A DNA stretch of 64,000 nt, taken from assembly GCA_027491315.1 (NCBI GenBank), contig JAIXWL010000012.1, positions 62,001 to 126,000 on the forward strand, read 5' to 3'. This document shows, one piece after another, positions 16,629 through 26,934 of this stretch. The notes beneath the pieces were generated by a model. It ran no database searches, was not told where the DNA came from, and saw nothing but the letters and a program-made list of their open reading frames with translations. Both the position numbers and the translations under genes were made by a program. Source of the DNA: Cytophagaceae bacterium (GTDB lineage Bacteria > Bacteroidota > Bacteroidia > Cytophagales > Spirosomataceae). Numbering within the stretch: position 1 is the stretch's first letter; each line of letters opens with the position of its first letter.

Positions 16629-18527
16629 ATGGCCATAGTTAAACCACATTCTTTTTTTAGCGATTTTGATATTGCCCTATTTTTGAATGGGAAACACACC
16701 CGTTTATATGAGAAATTAGGTGCATTTGAAATTGAGCTAGATGGTGAAATTGGTACCTATTTTTCCGTATGGGCACCTAATGCCGAATCCGTATTCGTAG
16801 TAGGTAATTTCAATTTCTGGGATTCTAGCGCCCACGGGCTCTATCCTCGCTGGGATTCCTCAGGAATCTGGGAAGGATTTATCCCCAATGTCAAAACCGG
16901 TGAAACCTATAAATACTGGATTAAAAGCAAAACAGGAGAGATTTTAGAAAAATTAGACCCCATGGGCCTATTCTGCGAAACTCCTCCCAAAACAGCCAGT
17001 ATCGTTTGGAATACCTATAAAGAATGGAAAGATCAGACCTGGATGCAAGAAAGAAGTCATAAAAACTCCTTAAATGCCCCCATGTCCATTTACGAGGTAC
17101 ACCTAGGTTCTTGGCAAAAAACCTTAGAAAATGATTACTTGAGCTATGCTGACTTGAGTGATAAATTAGTCCAATATGTCAAAGACATGGGCTTCACGCA
17201 TGTAGAGTTCATGCCTATAATGGAGCACCCATATGCCCCGTCTTGGGGATATCAGATTACGGGCTACTTCGCTCCTTCCTCCCGATTCGGCGATCCTCAA
17301 GGTTTCATGACCTTGGTAGAAAGGTTCCACCAAGAAGGTATTGGTGTCATCTTAGATTGGGTACCTTCCCATTTCCCTGGAGATGCCCACGGACTTCGAA
17401 ATTTTGATGGTGGCTGCCTCTATGAACATCCTGATCCTAAACGTGGATTCCACCCTGATTGGCAATCCTATATATTTGATTACGGCAAAAATGAAGTCCG
17501 AAGCTTCTTGATGTCCAATGCCGCATTTTGGCTTGATCGTTATCACATCGATGGCCTACGCGTAGATGCTGTTGCTTCTATGCTCTATTTGGATTATTCC
17601 AGAAATGATGGAGAATGGGAAGCTAATATTTATGGAGGAAATCATAACCTTGAGGCCATTTCATTCCTACAAGAACTAAATGTTCACATGTATGGTGAAT
17701 TCCCTGATATTCAGATGATTGCAGAAGAGTCAACCAGCTTCCCCGGTGTAACTAAACCCGTATTTCAGGGTGGTTTAGGCTTTGGGCAAAAATGGATGAT
17801 GGGTTGGATGAATGACACCTTAAACTTCTTTCACAAGGACCCCATTCACCGTAAATACCACTTAAATGATTTAACATTTTCACTCATTTATGCCTTCACC
17901 GAGAACTTTTGCCTACCCCTATCTCATGATGAGGTAGTGTATGGCAAAAATTCCTTACTGAATAAAATGCCTGGAGATGAATGGCAAAAATTTGCCAACC
18001 TACGGGTTTTACTAAGTGAGCAATTCACTCACCCAGGAAGTAAATTATTATTTATGGGTGGCGAATTTGGCCAAAAAGAGGAATGGAATCACAATCAATC
18101 CCTCGATTGGCATGAATTAGATAATTTTTACCACAAAGGAATACAGTCGACCGTCAAAGCCCTCAACCATTTATACCAGGAAGAAGCTGCATTATTTAGC
18201 AAACAATTCTCCCACGAAGGATTTGAATGGATTGAATCCAATGATCAAGGAAACTCGGTCATTAGTTACCTACGTAAAGGCGAAATAGCTAAACAACAGG
18301 TCATTGTCATTTTAAATCTAACCCCAGCTCCTAGAGAAAATTACCGAATTGGTGTTCCATTACCTGGTATTTGGAAAGTCATATTTAATTCCGACAAAAA
18401 AGAATTTGGAGGAAGTGATTATCCAATTTCTGGAGCCGTGATGACCGAAGAGATAAATTGGCAAGGAAAGGCATTCTCTATTTCCTTGAACCTCCCTCCT
18501 ATGGCTGCATTGATACTAAAGGCCTAA
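16629..18527 (+). CDS. glgB: 1,4-alpha-glucan branching enzyme
   Basis: YFSVWAPNAESVFVVGNFNFWD, EVHLGSWQK, LDWVPSHFPGDAHGLRNFDGG, DGLRVDAVASMLYLDYSR, LPLSHDEVVYGKNSLLNKMPGD. Confidence 0.96.
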   Translation: MAIVKPHSFFSDFDIALFLNGKHTRLYEKLGAFEIELDGEIGTYFSVWAPNAESVFVVGNFNFWDSSAHGLYPRWDSSGIWEGFIPNVKTGETYKYWIKSKTGEILEKLDPMGLFCETPPKTASIVWNTYKEWKDQTWMQERSHKNSLNAPMSIYEVHLGSWQKTLENDYLSYADLSDKLVQYVKDMGFTHVEFMPIMEHPYAPSWGYQITGYFAPSSRFGDPQGFMTLVERFHQEGIGVILDWVPSHFPGDAHGLRNFDGGCLYEHPDPKRGFHPDWQSYIFDYGKNEVRSFLMSNAAFWLDRYHIDGLRVDAVASMLYLDYSRNDGEWEANIYGGNHNLEAISFLQELNVHMYGEFPDIQMIAEESTSFPGVTKPVFQGGLGFGQKWMMGWMNDTLNFFHKDPIHRKYHLNDLTFSLIYAFTENFCLPLSHDEVVYGKNSLLNKMPGDEWQKFANLRVLLSEQFTHPGSKLLFMGGEFGQKEEWNHNQSLDWHELDNFYHKGIQSTVKALNHLYQEEAALFSKQFSHEGFEWIESNDQGNSVISYLRKGEIAKQQVIVILNLTPAPRENYRIGVPLPGIWKVIFNSDKKEFGGSDYPISGAVMTEEINWQGKAFSISLNLPPMAALILKA

Positions 18528-18727
18528 AAACAATAAAGACTCAGAAAAATTCCGAGCCTTTATTCAATCCGCCTAAGTAGTATTTTTAATAGTTGATTCT
18601 GTTTCAATACAATTTCATCTAGTTTTACATTGAAATTGTACACAAAAATAGTATTAATATTCAATACTTAAAATAGCTCCAAAAAATATTTTTAACTATT
18701 CAAATAAAAAATAAAAATAAACTTGGA

Positions 18728-19135
18728 TTACTTTCGTTTGGCGATGATATCCTCCATATCAGACAATTCCACTTCCAATGCTTTGGTCGAAATAGTGATC
18801 TCCCAAGCACTTAAACTCAAGGCTAAACTCATTCCAATAAGTCCAATCCCGAAAAACCACCGAGCGATGATTTCTTCATTCATGAAAAGAAGAAACATAC
18901 AAATGACGCTTAATAACAAACTGAAAATGGCAATGATTTGCATGGATTGAATCAATTTCATGCGTAGCCTTAAGTTCTCAATTTGTTTGAAAATGGCATC
19001 TTCCGGATTCTTTTGAAATTTCACGTGTAAATCACGGATCAAAGAAGCCATCGACATGAAACGATTCGTAAAGGCGATCATCAATAAGGAAACAGTCGAA
19101 AACAATAAGGCGGGAGTAGATATACTTAGTTCCAT
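18728..19135 (-). CDS. DUF2721 family membrane protein
   Basis: TPALLFSTVSLLMIAFTNRFMSMASLIRDLH...QIENLRLRMKLIQ: DUF2721 pattern. Confidence 0.8.
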   Translation of the reverse strand: MELSISTPALLFSTVSLLMIAFTNRFMSMASLIRDLHVKFQKNPEDAIFKQIENLRLRMKLIQSMQIIAIFSLLLSVICMFLLFMNEEIIARWFFGIGLIGMSLALSLSAWEITISTKALEVELSDMEDIIAKRK

Positions 19136-19264
19136 GTTTTAATGCGATTATGTAAATGTTGAATGATGCATTATCACCCAAAAAGAATCCAAAATTTATA
19201 AGTAATAAAAATACTTTATCACTAAACTCTAATCACTAATAACTAATAACTAATCACTAATATT

Positions 19265-20089
19265 TTACCTCCGATATTCATCCAAATACCGATCCATTTC
19301 TTCTTGAATCTTCTTGGCCTCACGCGCTGCAGATACCGCTGTATCTTCACCTGCGTAAATAATGCCACGAGATGAGTTCACTAATAAGCCCACTTGAGAA
19401 TTCATGGCATACTTTGCCACATCCTCTAAACTTCCACCTTGTGCTCCCACACCTGGTACCAAAAAGAAATTATCGGGAGCAATTTCGCGGGCCTTTTGTA
19501 AAAAATCTGAACGAGTAGCACCAATCACAAACATCAAGTGCTCAGGAGAACCCCATGTCATGGCGGTACGCATGACTCTTTCAAACAAAGGCATATAATC
19601 TTCCGATTTAGTCATTTGAAAATCATGACTTCCCAAATTGGAAGTTAGCGCCAAAAGAATCACCCATTTATCTCGGTAAGTCAAAAAAGGCTCCACCGAA
19701 TCTCTACCCATGTAAGGAGCCACCGTGATGGAGTCAAATTCCAAACCACTGCTTGCCGGATCAAAAAAAGTTTGAGCGTATTTCAAGGCTGTATTTCCAA
19801 TATCACCCCTTTTCGCATCCGCTATGGTAAAAATATCCTTGGGAATATATTCCATCGTTTTTTGCAAACTCTCCCAACCTCGTGGTCCCATAGCCTCATA
19901 AAAAGCGATATTGGGCTTATAGGCTACGGCATAGGCATGCGTCGCATCTATGACGGCTTGATTAAATGCAAAAATCGGATCTTTCTCCTGCCTAAATTTA
20001 CTTGGAATCAGACTAAGGTCAGAATCCAAGCCAACACATAAAAATGACCGTTTTTGTTCTATTTGTTTGACTAATGCAGATGAATTCAT
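19265..20089 (-). CDS. pyrF: Orotidine 5'-phosphate decarboxylase (start at MNSSALVKQ)
   Basis: FLCVGLDSDL, FTIADAKRGDIGNTA, LVPGVGAQGGSLEDV, LLVNSSRGIIYA. Confidence 0.95.
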   Translation of the reverse strand: MNSSALVKQIEQKRSFLCVGLDSDLSLIPSKFRQEKDPIFAFNQAVIDATHAYAVAYKPNIAFYEAMGPRGWESLQKTMEYIPKDIFTIADAKRGDIGNTALKYAQTFFDPASSGLEFDSITVAPYMGRDSVEPFLTYRDKWVILLALTSNLGSHDFQMTKSEDYMPLFERVMRTAMTWGSPEHLMFVIGATRSDFLQKAREIAPDNFFLVPGVGAQGGSLEDVAKYAMNSQVGLLVNSSRGIIYAGEDTAVSAAREAKKIQEEMDRYLDEYRR

Positions 20090-20202
20090 AGAGATTGGGA
20101 AAGGACATTGTTTAAATGCCGAAATATGAATAATTTTGGCGCAAATTAAGTTCTTTCCAAGCAATATCAAAAAAAGAGGAAAGCAATCACGATCTCGAAT
20201 TT

Positions 20203-20742
20203 ATGCAATTTATTAAACACCAGCTCCTAGGAGTAATTGAATGTATCCCAACTAAGTTTTTTGATGCTAGAGGCCACTTTTACGAGTCTTACAACCAAAA
20301 ATTATTTGCTGCCAATGGCATTTCAGAAAATTTCGTTCAAGATAATTACTCCTTTTCTACTCCGGGAGTACTGAGAGGTTTACATTTTCAAAAGAATCCG
20401 CATGGACAAGGGAAATTGGTTCGCTGTATGACCGGTAAGGTCATGGATGTCATTGTCGATTTGAGGCATGATTCTCCTACCTTTGGTCAACACGAGAAGT
20501 TTATTTTAGAGGCAGACAAGGGGAATATGCTTTATGTGCCTGTTGGGTTTGCTCATGGATTTGTAGCACTAGAAGAAACCATTTTTGTTTATAAATGCAC
20601 TGATTTTTGGAATAAAGAAGCGGAATCTGGGATACGTTGGAATGACCCTACCCTCAGCATTGACTGGGGTGTTGATCAACCCATTGTTTCAGATAAAGAT
20701 CAAATTTTACCAGATTTTAATGCTGCTGAGCGAATCTTCTAA
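20203..20742 (+). CDS. rfbC: dTDP-4-dehydrorhamnose 3,5-epimerase
   Basis: FVQDNYSFSTPGVLRGLHFQKNPHGQGKLVRCMTGKVMDVIVDLRHDSPTFGQ...VGFAHGFVALEET. Confidence 0.94.
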   Translation: MQFIKHQLLGVIECIPTKFFDARGHFYESYNQKLFAANGISENFVQDNYSFSTPGVLRGLHFQKNPHGQGKLVRCMTGKVMDVIVDLRHDSPTFGQHEKFILEADKGNMLYVPVGFAHGFVALEETIFVYKCTDFWNKEAESGIRWNDPTLSIDWGVDQPIVSDKDQILPDFNAAERIF

Positions 20743-20775
20743 AATAGATTAGCTAAAAATATTACCTTTGTACCA

Positions 20776-21315
20776 ATGACTCACAAGCTGATTTTATCAA
20801 GCCCCTTATTGGAAATAACCATATCTAGGTTATGCCAAGAGCTCATTGAAAATCAAATAGAAGGTATAGAAACCGTCATTTTAGGCCTTCAGCCTAGAGG
20901 AATTTATTTTGCAGAAAGAATTGCAAAAGAATTAAGTAAACACCTTGCCGAAGCTCCTCAAATTGGTCAGCTGGATGCCACTTTCTATCGAGATGACTTT
21001 AGAAGAAGAGATCCTGTTTCTCCCAATAGCACCCATATTCCCTTTATCATTGAAAATAAGCGGGTTATTTTAGTGGATGACGTGCTAGCTACTGGACGTA
21101 TGGTTCGGGCAGCCTTGGATGCCATGACAGCATTTGGCAGACCAGCTAAAGTAGAATTATGTGTATTAATAGATCGGATTTATAACCGAGATTTGCCTAT
21201 TAATGCTGACTATATTGGTAAAAGTGTCAATACACTTTCCACCGAAAAGGTACTCGTAGAATGGACTGAACAAGGCCATGATGCAGACAAAATTTGGTTA
21301 ATCACTCATCCATGA
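20776..21315 (+). CDS. pyrR: PyrR-type bifunctional pyrimidine regulator / uracil phosphoribosyltransferase
   Basis: VILGLQPRGIYFAERIAKEL, DATFYRDDFRRRDP, VILVDDVLATGRMVRAALDAM; adjacent to pyrB. Confidence 0.88.
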   Translation: MTHKLILSSPLLEITISRLCQELIENQIEGIETVILGLQPRGIYFAERIAKELSKHLAEAPQIGQLDATFYRDDFRRRDPVSPNSTHIPFIIENKRVILVDDVLATGRMVRAALDAMTAFGRPAKVELCVLIDRIYNRDLPINADYIGKSVNTLSTEKVLVEWTEQGHDADKIWLITHP

Positions 21316-21325
21316 TGAAATAAAT

Positions 21326-22243
21326 ATGTTGAAATCGCCACATTTATTAGGAATAAAAGACCTGGATGCTGAATCCATTGACCTGATAGTAAAAACGGCC
21401 AAAGAATTTAAAGAGGTTCTCAACAGACCTATTAAAAAGGTGCCTTCTTTACGTGATGTGACCATTGCCAATGTATTTTTCGAGAATTCAACGCGTACTC
21501 GTTTATCCTTTGAATTAGCAGAGAAAAGACTTTCTGCCGACACCATTAACTTTTCTGCCTCAGGAAGTTCGGTCAAAAAAGGGGAAACCTTGCTAGATAC
21601 AGTGAACAACATTCTAGCTATGAAGGTAGATATGATCGTTATGCGCCATGCCAGCCCTGGTGCTCCCCACTATTTATCTAAGCACATTAAAGCAAATATC
21701 ATCAATGCAGGGGATGGAACCCACGAACACCCTACGCAAGCCTTATTAGACACTTTTTCTCTCCGAGAAAAACTGGGTGATTTAGCAGGCAAAAAAATAG
21801 CCATCGTTGGAGATATTTTACATTCCCGTGTTGCGCTTTCCAATATATATGCCTTGAAAAAACAAGGTGCTCAGGTTCGACTTTGTGGCCCTAGTACCTT
21901 AATTCCTAAGCATATTCAAAGCCTTGGTGTAGAAGTTTCTCATGATGTCAAAGACACTTTACAATGGTGCGATGCTGCCAATGTCTTGAGAATTCAACTA
22001 GAGCGCCAACAAATCAAATATTTCCCTTCTCTGCGAGAATACGCCCAATTCTTTGGAATTACTCGAAAAATACTGGATGAACTACCCAAGGAAATAGTCT
22101 TGATGCACCCGGGCCCTATCAATCGAGGCGTGGAATTAAGTTCAGATGCAGCTGATTCTCCTCATTCCATCATATTAGATCAAGTAGAAAACGGTGTAGC
22201 AGTACGGATGGCTGTTTTATACTTACTTGCTTCCCGCGCTTAA
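21326..22243 (+). CDS. pyrB: Aspartate carbamoyltransferase catalytic subunit
   Basis: NVFFENSTRTRLSFELAEKRL, RHASPGAPHYLSKH, NAGDGTHEHPTQALLDTFSLRE, VLMHPGPINRGVE. Confidence 0.96.
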   Translation: MLKSPHLLGIKDLDAESIDLIVKTAKEFKEVLNRPIKKVPSLRDVTIANVFFENSTRTRLSFELAEKRLSADTINFSASGSSVKKGETLLDTVNNILAMKVDMIVMRHASPGAPHYLSKHIKANIINAGDGTHEHPTQALLDTFSLREKLGDLAGKKIAIVGDILHSRVALSNIYALKKQGAQVRLCGPSTLIPKHIQSLGVEVSHDVKDTLQWCDAANVLRIQLERQQIKYFPSLREYAQFFGITRKILDELPKEIVLMHPGPINRGVELSSDAADSPHSIILDQVENGVAVRMAVLYLLASRA

Positions 22244-23245
22244 AAAATCCTGATAAGCCTGATAAATGGATTCGGCTTGAATGCTTTCCCCGCAGGCATA
22301 ATGGCCTAATGGACAATGCTTTTTACCATGATCTCCACATGGACGGCAATTTAAAACTTGTGGCGTTTCAATAATACGATTCCAGTCTGCCAAAGGCCCA
22401 AAACCAAAAGACGGAATTGTAGAACAATACACCGCCACGGTTGGGACATTTTCAGCTGAACAAATATGCATGGGGCCTGAATCATTCACAAAGCTCATTT
22501 TACTTTGTTGAAAAATATAGGCAGAAGCCAACAAAGGATGGAGGCCCGTTTCATTTAAAACCAGTCGATTCGTGGCTTTAAACGCTTCTGCAATTTGATT
22601 GGACAAGTCTATTTCATTGGGAGAACCCATTAATACAACTACCTGATTTTCAGGCAAAAGCTGAATAAACTCAATCCAAATGCGAATAGGTAAACGTTTC
22701 GTTTCCCAAACGCTGCCCGGAGAAATACAGATATATTCTTTTTCCTTCAATTCGGGACCTAAAGCAAATCCAGGTGCCTTTAAGCAGGGCTTGTATACCT
22801 TTTCTCCTAACCAAGATTTTACTAAAGCCGTATTTCTTTCCACTTCATGAACGCCCGAACCCCATTCATGTACAACTTTTTCAGTAAATAAAAAGGATAA
22901 GGGGTTTTTATCAAATCCAACCACACGCTTAGCCCCAATACTGAGACTAAGTAATCCCATGCCAAAAAATCGCTGAATGACATAAACGGCATCAAAATGC
23001 TCAGCCTTTAAATCATGCCTTAGCTCCAACCAAGAGGACCATTTTTTGGATTTATCATAGGTCCAAACCCGACTGAGATTGGTATAAGGATAGGCTTTGA
23101 ATAAACTTTCATTCCCCTTTCTTACCAGCAAATGAATTTCCGTTTTCGGTGATTCTAAACGAATCTTTTCTAACAAGGCTGTCGCTAGTACCGCATCTCC
23201 TAAAAAAGCTGTTTGAATCAATAGAATTTTGGAATGCTCCAACAT
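22223..23245 (-). CDS. Glycosyltransferase family 9 (heptosyltransferase-like)
   Basis: ILLIQTAFLGDAVLATALLEKIR, ICISPGSVWETKRLP, FVNDSGPMHICSAENVPTVAVY. Confidence 0.9.
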   Translation of the reverse strand: MLEHSKILLIQTAFLGDAVLATALLEKIRLESPKTEIHLLVRKGNESLFKAYPYTNLSRVWTYDKSKKWSSWLELRHDLKAEHFDAVYVIQRFFGMGLLSLSIGAKRVVGFDKNPLSFLFTEKVVHEWGSGVHEVERNTALVKSWLGEKVYKPCLKAPGFALGPELKEKEYICISPGSVWETKRLPIRIWIEFIQLLPENQVVVLMGSPNEIDLSNQIAEAFKATNRLVLNETGLHPLLASAYIFQQSKMSFVNDSGPMHICSAENVPTVAVYCSTIPSFGFGPLADWNRIIETPQVLNCRPCGDHGKKHCPLGHYACGESIQAESIYQAYQDFLSAGSK

Positions 23246-23311
23246 AGAAAAAAATGAATGAAATGGCCATAAAATTAGTTAAATTTGGGACATTTTTATC
23301 CAATTACCTAC

Positions 23312-24541
23312 ATGAATTCGATTCAAACCCGAACGCTTTCCAATGGCATTATCCTTGTTCATAGACAAGTAGTACATACAGAAATTTCGCATGTAGGCAT
23401 CATGTTGGACATAGGCAGTCGGGATGAAAATGATTCCGAGCAAGGTATAGCCCACTTTTGGGAACACATGGCTTTCAAAGGCACTCAAAAGAAGAATAAT
23501 ATTCAGATTATCAATCGTTTGGAGATTATCGGAGGTGAATTAAATGCCTACACAACAAAAGAGAAAATTTGTTTTCATGCTTCTGTGCTAAGCCCATACT
23601 ACGAAAGAGCATTGGAATTATTAGCTGACATTACCTTCCATTCTACCTTCCCTCAAAAGGAGTTAGAAAAAGAAAGAAGTGTGATTTTGGAGGAGATGTC
23701 CATGTATTATGACTCTCCAGAAGATGCCATTCAAGACGATTTCGATGAATTATTATTCCCAAATCATTCTCTAGGAATGAATATTTTGGGAACCAATCAA
23801 ACCGTCCAAGGATTTCAACAAGCTGATTTAATTCAGTTCATTGAAAGAAATATGGACACTTCGCGGATTGTTTTTTCTTCCATAGGAAAATTACCTCATG
23901 AGAAAGTATTTCAATGGGCAGAAAAACACTTGGGAGGTATTCAGGCAAAAAAACAACAGTTAAAACGTATTCAGCCTAGCCTAATGGTTCCTGAAAGAAA
24001 GGTCGTCAAACGCGGCGTTACACAGTCGCACGTGGCTTTAGGTAGACAATCCTACGCCTTAGCTAACCCTAACCGAATGGCCTTTTTTACACTCATCAAT
24101 TTATTAGGTGGGCCAGGAATGAATTCATTGTTAAATGTTTCAGTTCGTGAAAGACATGGATTGGTTTACTCCATTGAGGCTAGCTTTACCTCCTACATTG
24201 ATTCTGGTTTTTGGGCCATTTATTTTGGAACGGAACCCAACCAAGTCAATAAATCCATCAAACTAATCATGCGGGAGTTTGATAAGTTGCAACAAAAAGC
24301 TTTATCTGGGCCAGCCTTGCAAAAGATCAAATCGCAGCTTAAAGGACAATTGGCCATGGCTGAGGAAGGAAATTTAAACTTCATGCTCATGATGGCAAAA
24401 AACCTGTTAGATCGTGAAAAAATCGAAAGTTTAGATGAATTATTCTTACAAATTGATGCCATCACTTCGGATAAACTTCAAACTTTAGCCCAAGAAATGT
24501 TTGTACCAGATCAATTGAGCTATTTAATCTTTGAACCCTAA
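23312..24541 (+). CDS. M16 family zinc metallopeptidase (start MNSIQTRTLSNG)
   Basis: GIAHFWEHMAFKGTQKK (HxxEH), ELNAYTTKEKICFHASVLSPYYERALELLADI, ERSVILEEMSMYYDSPED. Confidence 0.93.
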   Translation: MNSIQTRTLSNGIILVHRQVVHTEISHVGIMLDIGSRDENDSEQGIAHFWEHMAFKGTQKKNNIQIINRLEIIGGELNAYTTKEKICFHASVLSPYYERALELLADITFHSTFPQKELEKERSVILEEMSMYYDSPEDAIQDDFDELLFPNHSLGMNILGTNQTVQGFQQADLIQFIERNMDTSRIVFSSIGKLPHEKVFQWAEKHLGGIQAKKQQLKRIQPSLMVPERKVVKRGVTQSHVALGRQSYALANPNRMAFFTLINLLGGPGMNSLLNVSVRERHGLVYSIEASFTSYIDSGFWAIYFGTEPNQVNKSIKLIMREFDKLQQKALSGPALQKIKSQLKGQLAMAEEGNLNFMLMMAKNLLDREKIESLDELFLQIDAITSDKLQTLAQEMFVPDQLSYLIFEP

Positions 24542-24549
24542 GAAAACGC

Positions 24550-25674
24550 TTGCACCTTTACCTACATATTCCATTTTGTCGACAAGCTTGTCATTATTGT
24601 GACTTCCATTTTTCTACGGTCTTATCTCAAAGGGACTCGATGGTGGAGGCAATGCTTCAAGAGATAGATTTGCAAAAAGAGTATTTAAGAAAAAGGGAAA
24701 TTGATACCATCTATTTAGGTGGGGGAACTCCTTCCCTCCTATCTGAAAATCAACTGAATCGACTTTTTGAAAAGATAAATGAAATTTATCAAGTCAATAA
24801 GCAAGCAGAAATAACACTAGAAGCCAATCCTGAAGATTTAAGCAAGGATTATATCGAGGTGCTTCAACGAATAGGCATCAATCGACTGAGTGTGGGAATA
24901 CAAACATTTAAGGATGAAAGTCTACGCCATTTACATCGAAACCATAGCAGCCTAGATTCCAAAAATGCCATTAAAAGAGCCCAAGATTTAGGTTTGAATA
25001 ATATCAGCATCGATATTATTTATGGAATTAGCGGCCATAGTCTGCAAGAAACAGCCCATGATATTCAGCAAGCCATCTCCTTAGATGTTGATCATATTTC
25101 AGCTTATAGTTTAACGATAGAGCCTAGAACCGTCTTTGGTAAACAAAAACAAAAAGGTCTTTTACTGGAAACTCCCGATAACCTCATGGCAGCGCATTTT
25201 GAATTAAGCCATAAAATGCTGAAGTTAGCCGGATATGAAGCATACGAAGTGTCTAATTTTGCCAAAAACAAACACTATTCAAAACACAATTCAAGTTATT
25301 GGAATCAGGAGGAATATTTGGGGATAGGTCCATCCGCCCATAGCTATAGTGGCCATAGTCGTCAATGGAACATAGCCAATAACAAAACCTATATCAGCCG
25401 TATAGAACAAGGAGAAAAGTACTTTGAATTAGAGCAATTAAGCCCGGAAAACAAGATAAACGAATACATCATGACCCGCTTAAGAACCATGTGGGGCATC
25501 GATTTATACTATGTAAAAAAGGCATTTCAAGACCTTCATCAACATTTTCCACAAAAAGAAATCGATGAATGGAAAGAAAAGAACTGGGCTCAGGAAGAAA
25601 ATGGTTTTTTAATACTGACTGATTCCGGAAAATTAATTGCAGATAAATTGAGTAGCGATATTTTTCTAATTTAA
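24550..25674 (+). CDS. hemW: Radical SAM family heme chaperone HemW (TTG start)
   Basis: LYLHIPFCRQACHYCDFHFS, DTIYLGGGTPSLL, INRLSVGIQTF, YEVSNFAK, YLGIGPSAHSY. Confidence 0.95.
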   Translation: MHLYLHIPFCRQACHYCDFHFSTVLSQRDSMVEAMLQEIDLQKEYLRKREIDTIYLGGGTPSLLSENQLNRLFEKINEIYQVNKQAEITLEANPEDLSKDYIEVLQRIGINRLSVGIQTFKDESLRHLHRNHSSLDSKNAIKRAQDLGLNNISIDIIYGISGHSLQETAHDIQQAISLDVDHISAYSLTIEPRTVFGKQKQKGLLLETPDNLMAAHFELSHKMLKLAGYEAYEVSNFAKNKHYSKHNSSYWNQEEYLGIGPSAHSYSGHSRQWNIANNKTYISRIEQGEKYFELEQLSPENKINEYIMTRLRTMWGIDLYYVKKAFQDLHQHFPQKEIDEWKEKNWAQEENGFLILTDSGKLIADKLSSDIFLI

Positions 25675-25731
25675 TCCTGCTTTTCAATTAAGATTGTATT
25701 TTTGCAAAATATTATAATTTCAGACATCTCA

Positions 25732-26526
25732 ATGGCAAAAAGAATTGACTTTACGAAAGAAACGCGCCTAGCTACCAAATCGTCTAAATTCGGAAAAGTA
25801 AATTCTAGCCCAAAGGTTTCGTCGACCAATATTTTCAAAAAATATTTCATTAAGCTCTCCTGGTTTGTTTTTTATGCCTGGATTGCCTCTTTGGTGATGA
25901 TTATTTTATTGAAATTCCTTCCCATATACTTCACGCCTACCATGGCAAGTCGAAAAATAGACGCCATTTTTGAAGGACATCCAAGCAAAATATATTCAAA
26001 TTGGACTTCATATTCAGAAATTGATAAAAACTGTGCCCTGGCTGTTATTGCTTCTGAAGATCAACTTTTCCCTGAGCATAAAGGATTTGATTTTGATGCC
26101 ATGTGGGGTGCAATGCGTCATAATATGAAGGGAAAACGCATCAAAGGAGCAAGTACAATTTCCCAACAAGTAGCTAAAAACGTTTTTTTATGGCAAGGTC
26201 GAAGTTACCTCAGAAAAGGTCTAGAGGCATATTTTACCTTTATGATTGAGATAATTTGGGGCAAAAAAAGAATACTAGAAGTGTACCTCAATGTGGCAGA
26301 AACGGGAAAAATGACATTTGGAGTAGAAGCTGCTTGCCGTAAATATTACGGACATTCTTCTTCTGAAGTAAGTCGTGCCGAGGCCGCAAGAATAGCAGCA
26401 GTATTACCGAATCCGATCCGTTTTTCTATCCAAAATCCTTCCAATTATGTACAAAGAAGGACCAACACTATACAGCGACAAATGCGCATGTTAGGGGGCA
26501 AGAAATTTTTAAGTCAAATTGATTAA
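25732..26526 (+). CDS. mtgA: Monofunctional peptidoglycan glycosyltransferase
   Basis: ALAVIASEDQLFPEHKGFDFDAM, KRIKGASTISQQVAKNVFLWQGRSYLRKGLEAYFT, ILEVYLNVAETG. Confidence 0.94.
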   Translation: MAKRIDFTKETRLATKSSKFGKVNSSPKVSSTNIFKKYFIKLSWFVFYAWIASLVMIILLKFLPIYFTPTMASRKIDAIFEGHPSKIYSNWTSYSEIDKNCALAVIASEDQLFPEHKGFDFDAMWGAMRHNMKGKRIKGASTISQQVAKNVFLWQGRSYLRKGLEAYFTFMIEIIWGKKRILEVYLNVAETGKMTFGVEAACRKYYGHSSSEVSRAEAARIAAVLPNPIRFSIQNPSNYVQRRTNTIQRQMRMLGGKKFLSQID

Positions 26527-26547
26527 TTTTTAATCTAGAAATTTGCT

Positions 26548-26901
26548 TTATAATTCGACCCCTGGATCCCAAAAATGCTGGGCAAATTCAACTATTTTAT
26601 CATCATTGACCTGAATTCCTTCAGCTTCAAGAAGCTCCTGCATTCGATTCCCTCCAAAGAAATTTTTACCCGTCAATAATCCATTTCGATTCACCACTCG
26701 ATGGGCTGGAACATCCTCCAATGTATGAGAGGCATTCATCGCCCAACCCACCATGCGTGCTCCCCCTTTCATGCCTAAATAGGCTGCAATAGCTCCATAG
26801 GAAGTTACTTTACCTCTTGGTATCAGCTGTACTACTTGATAAATAGCCTCAAAAGAATTCAGATTGGCACCCATGGATAACACTGATTGATGCGCTAGCA
26901 T
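26548..26901 (-). CDS. MGMT-family alkyltransferase-like (ATL) protein
   Basis: VVQLIPRGKVTSYGAIAAYLG, VGWAMNAS, VPAHRVVNRNG: PCHRV catalytic Cys replaced by Ala. Confidence 0.9.
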   Translation of the reverse strand: MLAHQSVLSMGANLNSFEAIYQVVQLIPRGKVTSYGAIAAYLGMKGGARMVGWAMNASHTLEDVPAHRVVNRNGLLTGKNFFGGNRMQELLEAEGIQVNDDKIVEFAQHFWDPGVEL

Positions 26902-26934
26902 GTAGCGCGCTAAAACAACGAATAGAAAACCTAC

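Noticed and set aside
22223-22243. 21-bp tail-to-tail overlap of pyrB and the GT9 gene
   Set aside because: Short convergent overlaps are common in compact genomes; not considered noteworthy.
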